A DNA stretch of 64,000 bases, taken from Atrichornis clamosus (lineage: Eukaryota > Chordata > Aves > Passeriformes > Menuridae). The DNA lies in the NCBI GenBank assembly GCA_013400975.1, contig WBMZ01010856.1, positions 1 to 64,000 of the forward strand, given 5' to 3'. Under the pieces are notes generated by a model. The model did no database searches. It was not told the DNA's origin and was given only the letters and a program-made list of their open reading frames with translations. Shown here in pieces: positions 1 through 13,200 of the stretch. A program made the translations under genes and the position numbers. Position 1 is the first letter of the stretch. Each line of letters starts with the position of its first letter.

Positions 1-180
1 TCCCCCCGCCGCGCCCGGGCAGCCGGGCTGGGGGCGCCGGCCGGGGCTGCGCTCCCGCGGGGGATGAGGCAGGCGGGGAACCCTGCGGGCGATGGACGCG
101 CGGAGATGTCTGTCCCTCGCAGTTACGGCTTGGCCGGGTTTGGCGGCTCCGCTCGGAGCGCTGGAAGAATGGGGGCAGAA
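1..180. promoter_or_regulatory. CCDC50: Edge of a CpG island, probably the CCDC50 promoter/exon 1 island
   Basis: The first ~180 bases are extremely GC-rich and dense in CG dinucleotides, then composition drops sharply to the AT-richer, CpG-poor background of the intron. No sequence that could encode the conserved CCDC50 N-terminus followed by a donor site is present here. The start codon exon and the transcription start are therefore inferred to lie just left of the window, and this stretch is read as the 5' end of intron 1 inside the island. Confidence 0.6.
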
Positions 181-3100
181 CTGTGAATAGCCACAAATTT
201 GACGATTTGTGGGGGACTGGTGATGTTGAGGCCCCGGTTGTAAATATTGAAGCTTACGGGTTTTTATGAAGACTGGCCTGCGTTGAGCTTGGAAGCGCCA
301 AGCAGCTGCTCCCTCCCTGCAGACCCCAACGTGTCCCCCTCACTTTCGGGGGGTCCCGCTGCCTTGGCCTGTGCTCAGAGCACGGATTCACATTCTGTTC
401 GGCCAGGCTGGCCTCGGCTTTCCTGTTAAGCAGAGTGTCTGCCTCACACGTGTGCCTTTGAGCTCAATTAAATGTGCCCTGGAGCTGCTTTAGGTTTAGA
501 AAGCTTTGTACGAGATAGTTTGTTCTTTCTGACAGTGCTTTGTGATATAAACCAGTAGAAGCGCTGTCATAATCAAGTTAGTTTAGATTTACATGCTTGT
601 AATAGAGAGCACTGCCTAAAAGCAACCAAAATTCCTTAAACTTGATTCCCTTACCACTGGTCTTTTTTTTTTTTTCAAATCTCAATTCTTACAAGACAGC
701 AATTATGAGTTTGATGATACAGTTGTCCAAGAGTAGAAAACATATGTCTGTGCAGGCATCTGGGGGTTCCTTTTGACCTCTTGTGCTGTCATCCTATAGT
801 GCTTCACTTGGTGTTACTGGAATAAAAGCTGATGTTTCAGGGGTTAATGTTGGTTCTATTAAGTCATTAGCAAAACTGTTATTAGTCTTCTTAATGTGGT
901 CAAGATCTCTTCCTTAGAGTCTATCCACACATGGTTACTCAAGAAAATGAATCCAATTAACCTTTCCAGTGGGTTGATTAAAGTGAGTTAAATACCTGTG
1001 TAGATGCTTATATTCGGAATTTAAGTAGCTTGGATTTTATTTGGCTTTATTAATTTTTGAATTGAACTAACTGGACTGAGCTAAGGTTGCTTACATGCCA
1101 AATGAAAGTATATTTACAGGGTTGCAATGTAACTCAAGCAGTCCATGGTAAATTTGCACCTATGGTATAGTGTGGATTAAGCTTCAAGAGTGTCCTTTTA
1201 CTACAATCTGTTGTTACTTGATAGCAATGGGATTAAAGTAGTGTCCCAGAGCAATGTGCAAAGTAGATGAGGCTTGAGCCATGTTCTGCAAAGCCTCAGG
1301 CATGTGTCACGCTTTTAGTTTAATGGCATCACTTGTTTTTGTTTTGTAAAGTGTTGAAACTGAGCTATGCTTTGGATTAGGTCTTTTTATGCTCTGTGTT
1401 AATGCCAACCAAGGAAAGAAATGCATGGCCTACCATACCTAGGGAAATATTTATTGTTCCTGATAGAGAAATCACTGTTGATCCTTCTGGAAAAAAAACA
1501 TTCCCTTTCTTTGTTTGGGGTAAAGGTCAGTTTAGTCATTCATTAACAAAGAAGAACATCGTTTTGGTTTGAGTACTTTGAGTTCTTCACCAGCTCTCCT
1601 TCAGGAGAGGAGGTGTTGTGTCCAGGTTCTCCCTGTCTGCAGGTATCCGGGACTGCTGAGAGACAGCATCGTCCTCCTCTTCTGGAGTGATCTCAAGAAA
1701 CTCTTCTAAAAGAGAGATCATTTCAGTGCAGTGTTGGCAGTGAAAATCTGGTAACTGGCTAGGTGCTGCAGGAAGCCTGGCTTCTTGTGTTTACTTTCCC
1801 TTTTTTTATCTCTAAAAGCATTTATATCAGCTGAAGGCCTGATATAGATGGCATTCTGCCGGTGAAAACTGCTTCAGCTGGTCCAGTTTATTTTGTGGGC
1901 AGGAGTTTATGGGGGTAAAAGACACCCTCAAAACACACTTTTCCTAGTATAAACTAGACTGTGCTGCTGCAGCCCAGTGTTACAGACTCATTTTTCCGTG
2001 AGTAGCAAAGTGGATCTGACCTTTGTGGTCAGTAAACCTCTTATAAGTTATTTGAAGGTTTCGGTGTTAGTTGCAATCTGTGGCCTGAGCTTCTCTGCCT
2101 GCATTTCTGTTCATCTCCCAAATACCTGTGACATTTGCTTTTCACAAAGCAGCCTTTGCTGTTTGCTCTTTTGACCTGCCTCAGGAGGTTGCTCAGCTTT
2201 ATGCCTGTAGATCTTTTTTACTAGAGGTGTCATTTGTGAGTCTTTTGGTGATAAAAACATCCTAGAAACATTATTTTAATTAGCTACTTATAAAGCAAAT
2301 AAAATAAAACTGTCTTGGACTCTGCTTGATCTCTAACTGCCTCTCATTTCTTGTGATCTGATGCTTTACTAGCAGCTATGTTTGTGAAGGGCTACACCCT
2401 CTCCTGGTCTGCGTGTTGCAAATGAGCTCTTGGACTTGAGAGGCATCCCTGGATGTATGCAGGCAGGCAGAGCTGCACGGGAGGTGTTCCTGGGGAGTAA
2501 TCTTGGAGCTCTGCAAACCTTGCCCCTCTCTGGAGGATGTACCTGTGGTCCTGTCTGCTGTTGCCTTTCCAAAGGTCTGAGCAATGTCTTTGAGCTTGTC
2601 TTTCTCTGCTCAAACTGAGGCCCAGCCCCTCATTCAAGAGCTGTCAATTGTTGGCAGCGGCAGGAAGAACCCAGATTTGGGCGCCTTCGCCCGTGACTCC
2701 TCATCTTCCTGCCAGTTTGAATCCTCTGTGAGGAGAGAAAAGGGAGAAATGGAGCAGGGGGAGGGAGGACCCTGAACTCTGCTCCAGCAGCATGCAACTC
2801 TGTAGAACTGCGGAAATTTGCAGAGGGTAAAGTGGTTTTTTTGAATTTTATTTTTAGTAGCGCTATGAAGAAGTATAAGGGCTGATCGTCATTAGAACTG
2901 ACCCTGCCATGCTGCTATCTGGAGCTCCAGCCTTGACAAAGGCTGATTGTGGCACCTGGGTTTGGCGAGCCATGACAACAAGGCTCACACTGTGGTTTCT
3001 ACTCTTTGTTAATCACCTAATTTGACTTTTGGGAGCTCCTGAGCTGTACATTCAAGTACTGCTGGTAGTCTGCTGCCCAAGAGGCCAGTATCCCAAATGT

Positions 3101-6100
3101 GATAATAAAAGATACAGCTCTGACTGCAACCTTGGGGAAACAGGAAGAGCTGGAATATTTTCTGTCTTGGCAAGGCGTTCTTTGGGGCAGACAGCCTGGC
3201 TGTCTCTCTTTTGCCTTCGCGTAAATTGAATAAAAGTTTTGTGTTAGCATCAGTCTTCCTCTTCCTCCCAACTACAGACCTTTCCGCTGACCTCTGCAGC
3301 TTAACATGACCTGTGCTGAGACTGCTGCAATAAAAACCTCCTGGCTGCTGACCTGCCAAGTGACTGGGGAAGGGGATCAGCTCTGGGGTGCAATGTGTCG
3401 GGCTCCCATGGAACAGACTGAGGTTATTGGCTTATATTGGGGCCTTTGGTGGCTGTCTGTGCTCAGCGACACGGCAGTGGGCAGCAGAAATTTGATGTCT
3501 GTCAAAGGTGAAAGGGGATTCAGGAAGTGTTGATGGATGGCATGGTGTCTAATGAGGAAGGATTCTGCTTAGGGGTTTTTCAGGGGAATGGTTTTGAGGG
3601 ATGAGCTGTCAGATGTACTCATGTGAAGGAAGCATTGGCCTTTAACTGGATTAGTATAATCAGGGCAACAATTTTGAGAGCAGCTGGGGGTCAGCTGGGT
3701 CATTGTGAAGCCACCTGCCCTATGCCCTTTGGCTCCAGCTGGGTTTTTTCCTTGCAGCATCATGATTTTCTGCTTTGTGATGTACTTGTAGAAGGGCTCT
3801 GAAAAATTCATGCAAGATGGATGGCTTGAGGGCAGCGGGGAGGTGGAGGGTGATGGGACATAGATGCAGGTCACCAGTTCATGTCCAGTTCTTCTGGGTA
3901 ATAGGAGGTCTGTTTTTCCAGCATGCATGAATTCAGGAGCTGAGGCTGTGATACTCATTTCACTTCTGGTTAAAGCTGGGTGAAAGTTCTATTATGCATT
4001 CAGTGGTTCTGGGTCTGCAGTGCTTGGCAGAGATGGGCAGGATTAGCATATTTCATTCTCTTGGCTCTGAAAGGCAGGCAGGTCTGCCTCCTCCCATCCC
4101 TAAATCCTTAACACTTGTGCTCTGTGAGCTGCTGTGGAGGTTGTACTGAGGCAAAAAGATTCCTCAAAAAGCAGTCTTTGGCAGAGAGAAGCTTCCAGAC
4201 TCCTGTTGATGCTTTTTGCAGAGATGTTTCCTTAGCTCCTGACAAGTTTTTGGACAGGGATAAGAGGGGCGCAGCCTGTTTTTGCACTGATTCCTGGGGA
4301 TACAGGGATGAGGGGTTTTCTCCCAGTTATGATACTACTAGGACATCGTCCATCACCCATTGCTGGTCTCCCAGTAATGATCCCAGCTGAGCAGTGTGTT
4401 TACTGTGAGCACTGGCCCCTGTTTAATCTTTCATTTCCTGTGGCCATGGAAGACGTCAGAGGGTGTGTGCATGCCAGGCAGGGGTTGGAGATGGCTGCTG
4501 CAAGAAGCAGGAAAGGCTCTCTGGCACAAGGAAATGCCCGCTTGGAGAAACAATGGAATATGCCTTGGGGCTGTGTGAAACTTCTGTTTTGCTGGAATAG
4601 GCTTTCTTTTTCTTGCGTAGAGTCATCCAGTTCACACGAATGTGGTGATTTATAGGACAAAGCGACAAGTTCCCTGCCTGCTTCCTTATTCCCTTCCCAG
4701 AATGTCCCCAGCTGGCTGGCTTCCCACTCCTTCTCTGCTGCTCCTGCATAGTGCTTGTCTGAAGGCTGAAGGACTGAGGAAGGAGGGTGGTCTGTTGGTA
4801 AAACTTGAGAAGCTTCAGGTTGATTTTCTGGTGTTGCACCCACTGCTGGCTTGTTCTTCAGTTGTTCTTCAAGAAGGTGGTAAAGATAGTTGCTGTTCTT
4901 CTGCTGGTAGGTTGCACTGCTGGGAGCAAAGGGCATATTTGCTGGGCATTTCCAGCAGGAAAGCTGCTGCCTCCCTGAAGGCTGACATGTGTCAGCGATA
5001 CTCTCTGTTCACCTTACAGTGCTGGCTTTTCCACGGAACACGTATAGGACTGTGGCAGTTCCTTGACACTTCATTTATACTTCCTTTTCAAAAAGTAGAA
5101 ATTGGAGCCTTCCTTCTGTTTTCTTTCTCAGTACTTGAAAAGATACCGCACAGCTCGCTGAGTGAGTGTTGTGTGTCCTTGGCACTGTAGGGCTGCTGGG
5201 AGAGACTTCTGGCAGGGCTGGAGAGAGAGCAAGAGAATGCAGCATCATGCTGTACATGTAAGAGGTGCAAGGCAGGGCTGTTGTGAACCTTGCAGTCAGC
5301 AAAGGGAATCAGTTAGGCCTGGGTGTTCATAAAATTTACCCTGTAACCCCAGGCACCCTGTGAATTAAGCTGGCCAGAAGTGTTACTTTCCCTGGGGAGA
5401 AAGGTGTAGATTGAAAATCAGCTCAGATCCTGACAAAGCCCATCCCCACCTCCCCAGTTATTTTGTGTCAGGCTCCAGAAGCTCAACGGATGATTATTTT
5501 AATTGCAGGCCAACCCACAGTGCCACTACCACAATGTTCTGTCAGCCAAATTAAAATAGTGAGATAGTTTTGTGTTGCGTGTGGGTTGATAGAGGTTTGG
5601 ACTGTGTGCTCCTGACAGCTCTGCCCTGCAGTAGGTGCTCTTCAGGACAGAAAGTCAAAGCGGGTTTGTGAGTGAGTCACTGTTCTTCACTTCTCTTTTC
5701 AAAAGAGGTGTAACAAGTCGCGTGTGGTAAACCTGAGTTCCTGTGTGCATTTTCGTACGTCCTTTCCTGAGCCCTTTTGCTGTACCAGAACTTAGGTAGG
5801 TAGAGGAATCAGCTCCGTATATGGTGTTTAGAAAGTGATGACAAAGGGGGAAAGGATAAATAAGCAAATATTTGAAAACACTGAGACATAGACATACCAT
5901 AAGGACACTGACAGGAGTGATCCAAGAAGCAATGGGGCAAAAGGGAGGAAGGAAGTTTCTGAAAACAGGGATATTTCCTGCCAGTGAGAAGCAGGATTTT
6001 TAATTGCCTTCTGCATAAACCTCTCCAAAAGTTATATGTGTAGGTCTTTACATCCAGGTAGGACAAGAGGCTGGAGCATGCTCTGGCTGGGAATGCTCCT

Positions 6101-9100
6101 TGCAGAGGGACAGTTGCCACTGACCTGGCACATGGGTTGGGGTAATGCTGGCCTGGCTCAGGGCAGCCTTCCCTGGTGTGGATGGAAAGCTGCTCCACCT
6201 CTGCACAGCAGAATGACTTTGCACTGATCTTATCTTATATATCTGTTCTGGATATGGCAAGCATTACTTGTGGCAACCTGGTGGAAAGAAATGGTCTCTC
6301 TCTCTGTTCTGGTGTTAGTTTTATTATTGGGTTGCTGGCTGGTGGGAAGGGAAGGATTGATGTCCTAAATGCACCAGCGCCTCCTGGAGTCTCTGGCAGT
6401 GCTGCTGGGGGCTGGGGTGAAGTGGTGGAGTACAGCAGGGAAAAGGCCTGGGAATTTTCCAAGCCACTGAGGTGTTGGCTGTTCTCATGGCAGGCAGAGA
6501 GCACTGCTGTTTGCAGGGCTGTGCTCTCCTGCAGGCCATCTGGTTGGCGCCAGGTTTCCGAAGGAAGTTGATGTTGGGAAGAGACTGGGCTCTCCTAACC
6601 TTATCTGCAGTTATGAAAGGACTGGGTCCTTGGCTAGGTCTGCACAGCCCTGCCTGGATTCCGCACATCCCTGATACAAGATGGAAAAAGCAGGTTTGTG
6701 TCCAGCACAGTGCTCAGTTATCTGGCATTCCAGGTGGCTGGCATCGCCCACAGCATTAGCTCTGGCTGTGCAATAGGTGAACTTACTTGGTACTGACTTG
6801 ATTGTTCTTTTTTTAATTATTTCTTCTCTTTTTAAGAAGCCATTAGTATGCAATATCACCTAAGGTGATACAGTTCCCAAAGCAAAAATTTTACTTATAC
6901 TGACCTGAAGCTCATTTGTGCTTTCGGAGAGAAGGCTGCTAGCCTGCTTCTTCCTTGTACTTTGCAATGCATGTGAGCTGTGGGCTCAGATGCCACAAAG
7001 CAGTTTGCTCCAGGTTGATGCAGGGAGTTCTGCCTCCCTGTCCATCTGGCCTCAGATGCCAGGGACTTACTCTTACCCTCGTATGCCACTGTTTTAGATC
7101 TGGAGTTGTGCTAATGGCAGCGTGCCCACACAAGGCTGTGACAGCAAAGGGAACATGTATTGTTAGTGCTGCAACTTTACTGATTTGTGACTTGTAGATG
7201 GATGTGGAGTTTTGACTGATCTGGCGCCAGCTTTGGTACTTTGTGTTCCCCAGAGCTGACTAGTAAACCTGGTGAACTTAAACACAGAAAGGAAGGGGGG
7301 AGAGGAGAGGGTACCCATGAGGAGGTGGCGGAGCAAAGAAAAAGGATTTTGAAACAAAGCAGGGTATCCTTGGTTGGTTAGGTAGAGGAAGGCTGTTCTT
7401 GCAGAGCAGATCTGCAGTGCTGGCAACAGCTGAACAGGTGGCAGACAGGAATCCTTGCTTTCATCCTGGCAGCCACCTTTCCAGGGAAAAGGAAGCTGAT
7501 AGAAATCTGTGCAAGAATTGTAGGTGATTGCAGGATCAGCTTCATATGCAGCTGGCTGGGTTTCCGTCAAGGCTGGGAGGCTGCCTGGAGGCCCATTCTG
7601 CTGGAGCTTTGATGAATGAAACCTGGCTAGTTCGAATGTGCTCAGATACCGTGGTGTGTCCTTGCAGCTGCAGCTCTGGTTTAGCTACAAGCCACAGAAC
7701 AATCTCAGGATTGGCTGTAGTCACCCAAAGGCTGAAGAGAAGGTGGCATCTCTGGGGAGTCTTTATTTTGCTTGTTTTCTCCAGAGACTGTTGTTTCTCC
7801 ATACAACTGCAGGTCACTGTCGCGTAAAACCGCACTGTGGGGTTCAGAGAGGAACTTGAACCTTTTTTTTGGCACTTGGCACCTTCTGCGTGGGTGTGAG
7901 GTTTCCAGCAGTCAGCCTTGTGTAAGCAGTCACCAAACTGAGTCAGGGCATGAAATTGCACCAGAGAGGCATTGAGATCTCCTCTTTCATATCCTGTCTC
8001 CCTTGTGTTTTGCTACATTATCTTCTAGGATTGAGCTGGAGGAAAAGCCTGGGAGAGCTGACACTTTGCATTATCTCTGCTCCCTGCTGCCTGCCTGCCT
8101 CTCTGGAGCTGCTGTGTGAGGTTATTCACCACAGCCTGGAACTGAGGGCTTAGAAATGCTGGTGAAGTGTCTGCAGTCTAAGGTGCCATGGTGCCTGAAA
8201 ACCACCCTGAACCACAAAGTGGGCCTCTCAGCTCTCTGCAGAGAAAAAACTGAGCAAGGAGTTTAGGTGTGCATTCATCAGAGAACAGAAGTTTTGCTTA
8301 TCTGGGAAACTTCAGTGTGTCCTAAAAGTTGTGTAGTGTAAAATTGGCTAAAATGCTGAAATAAAAGCTGAATTAAACAGATCAAACAACAAAATACAGT
8401 GATCACCACTGGAGATGGGTGTGGGTAAGGGAGTGTATGTATAGTGCAAATCTCTTGAGATGTAAGCTCCATGCCTGAGCAGTTTTCTGAGTGGGTGCCT
8501 ACTTTACATTGTGTGTGAAAGGAAAGTGTTTTTCTCTTCCCCCTCCCTTACACCAATTTAAATGAGTGGTGTTAGGCTTAAAGTTAAAACTGCCATGACA
8601 CCCTGTCTGCAAAAGAAACAAAACAACTCTCCAGAAAAGGACAGTATCACAGGATGCATGGGACACAGCTGAAGGCATGTCTTACAGCTACAGTGGTGCT
8701 TGTGGGGTCTGTGTGAGCCAGGGATTTTGACCTCTCCTGGTGACGGCAACTCCTGCCCGGCTCTCCAGTGATGTGTGTGGTAGTTTGCCTTTGGGCAAAG
8801 TGAGGGTAAAACACAGCTGTTGGAGGAGAGTGTTGTTTGTTTTGCTGTGGTCCATGGTTGAGAGACACTGGTTAAAACTGACTTCTAGGAAAACTTCTCC
8901 CTGTCTTTTTTGTTGGTTGTTGGTTTTGCACATGTGGTATTAGCTGAGTCAACTGAAGCTGTGTCAAATGCTGGAGAGGATGAACTACACAAGCAACTTT
9001 TGTTCTCATTGATGATTGAGATTATCTTCTTCAATACACAGACCCAGTTACATCTCAGATGTTGTGAGTGAAGTGTTTGGCTGCCTGAGTTCTGCTATTG

Positions 9101-9599
9101 GACTGCGTTGTCAGACCAGCCAAGCTGTCCCTGACAAGTATATCTACCTTGAAGTTTTGTAACTGTCCACCTGGGTGTTACTGATGGGTCTGCAGTGCAG
9201 TGGCTGAGCTCACTGGTGATCTGTTTGGTGTAGGCAGTCTTGGACAGGCAGATGGACATTGTGGCACTCAAGAAATTTCTACAGAGATGAGTGTTCCTGG
9301 CACTTTCTGGCAGGTAATCGCTTGCAGACATTAGTACATACGGTCTTATCTCTCAGCTCTCTTCTTTAAAGTATCAAAACACTTTATGTGTTGAGCCCCT
9401 GGAATAGAAAGCAGCAGGTTTAGTAGCAATGTTTGCTATAGAACTTAGGGATATTGGACAATTCTGGTGACTCGGAGTATTCTCTATCTGAGGACCCAAC
9501 TGGACATGGTTGAAAAGGATGAATTTTCAAAGTGGGAGTGCCATTACTCCTTAAGGCTCAATGCCATTTTCAGGTACATCTCTATGTCCAAGCTTGAAC

Positions 9600-10296
9600 A
9601 AAATCTTGGAGCAGAGTGGCTGGAAAGATGCCCAGTGGAAAAGGACCTGGGGATGCTGGTCGGCAGCTGGCTAAATATGAGCCAGGGTGTGCCCAGGTGG
9701 CCAAGAAAGCCAGTGGCATCCCAGCTTGTACCAGCAATAGTGTGGGCAGTGACCTTCCCCCTGTACTGGGCACTGGTGAGGTCACAACTCGAGTCCTGTG
9801 TCCTGTTCTGGACCACTCACTACAAGAAAAGACATTGAAGTGCTGGAGCATGTCCAGAGAAGGGCAGTGGAGCTGGACAAGGGTCTGGAGCACAAGTCCT
9901 GTGAGGGAGATGGGGCTGTTTAACCTGTTTAACCTGTTTAACCTGGAGAAGAGAAGGCTCAGGAGAGACCTTACCACTCTCTACAACTCAGTGAAAGGAG
10001 GTTGTAGCCAGGTGGGGATTGGCCTCTTCTCCCAAGCACCATGTGTCAGGACAAGAGCGATTGTCCTAAGTTGTGTCAGGGGAGGTTTGGATTGGATGTT
10101 AGGAAATGCATCTTCAGCATAAGAGTGGCCAGTGGTTGGAACAGGGAAGTAGTTGGGTCACCATTCTTGGAGGTATTAAAAAGATGTGTAGATGTCGGGG
10201 ATATGCTTTAGTGGTGGGCTTGGCAGTGCCAGGTCAGTGGTTGTACTTGATGACTTCATGGTTTTTTCAACCTAAGTTATTCTATGATACTGTGAT
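9600..10296 (+). mobile_element. CR1 LINE fragment, 3' end of the reverse-transcriptase frame plus 3' tail
   Basis: This is a decayed, 5'-truncated CR1 (chicken repeat 1) non-LTR element in intron 1. One frame reads LGAEWLERCPVEKDLGMLV and later TFPLYWALVRSQLESCVLFW, characteristic of the CR1 ORF2 C-terminal end. The matching frame then shifts to LEKRRLRRDLTTLYNSVKGG, so frameshifts have broken it. The end, ttcaacctaagttattctatgatactgtg, is the CR1 3' tail with its TTCTATGAT-like repeat. Related sequence may begin as early as about 9470, but the match is less clear there. It carries an internal triplication described in the findings. Confidence 0.9.
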
Positions 10297-13200
10297 TGAA
10301 GTGTTTCAACTCAACATTTTCTTCTGGAAGTCGGGTGTTTAACATTCTTGACCCATGGGTTGTGTTTTAAGCTTTGGGGATAAGAAGAGTTGCTCTTAGT
10401 TAGGAACATTGCAGATGAACTTAGGTAGGGTGGAATTACCCCAGTGATGAAAAAGATGTCAGCCTTCTCTATAAAAGCTGAATGATAAATTTTATCAAAT
10501 TTTGTGGCTGAGGTGTGCTCTAGGATAAACTTTTGAGGTGCCTTATGCTATTTTTTCACTATCTTGAGTATCTCCAACTTCCTGTTTGCACCGTGCAAGC
10601 ACATCATCTTCTGCTTTGAGGTGTCTGCAGATGCTCTCTCAGCTTTAGGAGTGGTCTATGGTACAGTGTGCAGGCTTCTTACAGAAGTGACATTGCCAAA
10701 CTAGCAGCCTTGTGAGGCACTTTGTGGGTGCTAATGGTTTATGAATTAAGGCAGGTTAAAAAAATAGAACCAAGTTCTGAGGATTTGATTCCAAAATGCA
10801 TACAATCCTCCTTTTTAAAGTGTTGTTGGGCAGGTGGGAGCTTATTGTTGGGGAATGGTGCAGACAGAGCACAAAAATCTCATGGCGTTGACCTCAAGGC
10901 ATTTAGGTTAGAGCAGAGAGGATAACCTCCTTCCCAAATCCCAAGCTGTTCTTAGGTTCCAGGCCAAGACTGCTAGTAAAAAAGACATGGTGGTTTGGTG
11001 ATTTTTTTTCTTTTTAATTATTATTATTTTGCATGTTTGCACTTTTAAAAATATGGGCGAAATCCCTCAGTTTGGTTCCCCATGGAGTCTCCCAGTCTCC
11101 TTGTGCTGCCGTGTAGCTCCCAGCTATATGTGATACTCTGGTGCTGTGGCTGAGAAGCAGAAATTGTTCCTTTTCTCAGGCTGCCTAGACCTGCCCTCTG
11201 TCTGGAACCCACCTTCTCCCTGCGTGAGTCTTCTGATATCCTTGGCATAAATGGGGCGGTGAGCAAGGTCCTAGGAATGTCATCTGTGTAACTGCAGCAG
11301 ACAAAACATGTCCTAGGCAGCCTCTGTCGGCACCCACGTGTGGTAGCAGGAACTCGGGTATCTCCTGGTGCGATGCGAGAGACAGGGCAGAAGTGGGAAT
11401 TGCTGAGGTTGGGCCATGTATCTCACAGAGCAGCTTTGCTGGGGCTGGGAAGGAAACGTCCTGGCTGCATGTTTTATCTGGAAGCTGCCCCCAGGGTAGT
11501 CCCTCACCTCTGGCTGAGTGGCTGCTTGGTCAGGTTGGCTTTGTTTCAAGGAAGCAGTTTGCAGATTTTGGAGGTTTACCTGACTTGGAGTGGCCTAACC
11601 AGTCCCTGCTGGTGAGAATCTCTAGGAGGTCTCAGCTTGCTTTCTAATCTGCAGGAATCTTCATAACTCAGCATTCCCCTGAGACTGCTGGTTTATAAAA
11701 GGCTGCATTTGTTGTTTGCCACTTAATCTATCAGCTCTGTAGGCCCTAAAAAGTGATTTTTAGCAGATGAAACTGGTTTTTTTCCTGTTACTTTTGTCTT
11801 TCCTCTCCCTCCTGTCCTTCAAATCAGAATTCAAAAACTGCAGATGCTCTAAACTAAGCATGACTCACACCTAGTTTATTTTGTGAATTACCCAGCACAC
11901 AATGCTGACGGGAAAATGCTGGGAGTGGAGGGGATGGGGAGCAAGAGATGGTTTTTAAGACCCAAAAGGAAATGCTTGGAACATGCATCTGTGCTCCCCG
12001 GGTCATTGAACTGGCCGATGTCCCGGACACGTTACATGGGCCACGTGAACCAAGAGTACCCCTGGGACCTGCAGTGGATGTTGAAACATGGTCTAGGACT
12101 TCAGGCAGAAGTGAGGGGAGTGTTTGGCTGTGAGCCTTGCTTGAAAAGCCACGGGGGCTTGACCTCCTGTTGAGACCGTGGGTGTTCCACACCACCCATT
12201 CCCGGGTATTTCCTATCTCTGTCACACCTAAGTATCACTAACAACATGTAAGGCTGCCTTTGCTGCTCTGTTGTGGTTATTTCACTCTGGTTGAAGGGGT
12301 TTGGGGTGTTAGAAATGCTGAGCTGTGGAGCTGAGGTAATGCTGGAGAAGTTAGTGAGACAGGTGGCAGAATATAAAATGGAAGAAATTATTTCATGAAA
12401 TTTTGCCAAGCTACTGTACTTAGGTACTTCCTTATCTCGACCATAAAGGCAGGGCTTGCAGCCATGCAGCCAAGAGCCTCAGATGCACTGATGCACAGAA
12501 GAAGTTTCAGTGAGAACTACCAGAGAAGACGACCTGTGCTTAAAGCTTGCAGAGAGACTCTTGAGGATCCCTCAAGCCAGTGAGCTCCCTCTTACATGCC
12601 GCTGCATGAATTTTGGATCCCACCACTGTTGAAAAAGATGGTGCTTCTGCCCTCATTGTCCTCAGCTGGCGCCTCTGCTGGCTGTAGCAGCCACTGGGAT
12701 TCCTGGGCTGGCATTTCTTTTATTGACAGCTGTGCCAGAGGCTATTCCAGGTCTGCTCCCTGCTGTGCCAAGGCAGATTGGCTTAATCAGACTGGTAAAC
12801 CTGTTGCGAATGTTTCATGCTTCAGTGGACTTGCCAATTGTAGCTGCTCTGATTGCACCCCTGCTGCCTGACTGCCTGATGGCTCCCAGCCAGAGCCCAG
12901 GGATGGGAAGTCAAGTTAATTTGCAACAGTGAAGGTAGTACTAATCTTAACCTTTCATTTTTTAGGCATACAGTTAGAGAGCAAGGAAATAGATTTCTTA
13001 CCCCTTAAATGCAAAGCCTCTCAGAGAGGAGGAATCGAGTCTGTTGTCATTGGGGCCTTCTTATTTCTGAGCACAAATCCAGGATGACTAATACCTGGTA
13101 ATGATTGTGCTGTACCCTGCTGAGGCTGGGCAGGGGATGAGAACTAGCGCTGAAGAAACTTCATTTCAGACCATGCCTGGCTGGTCTACATCTCCAATTA

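Noticed and set aside
1..180. Coding exon 1 of CCDC50 within the CpG-rich start
   Set aside because: No ATG there is followed by the conserved N-terminal pattern and a donor in phase 1. The exon is taken to be outside the window.
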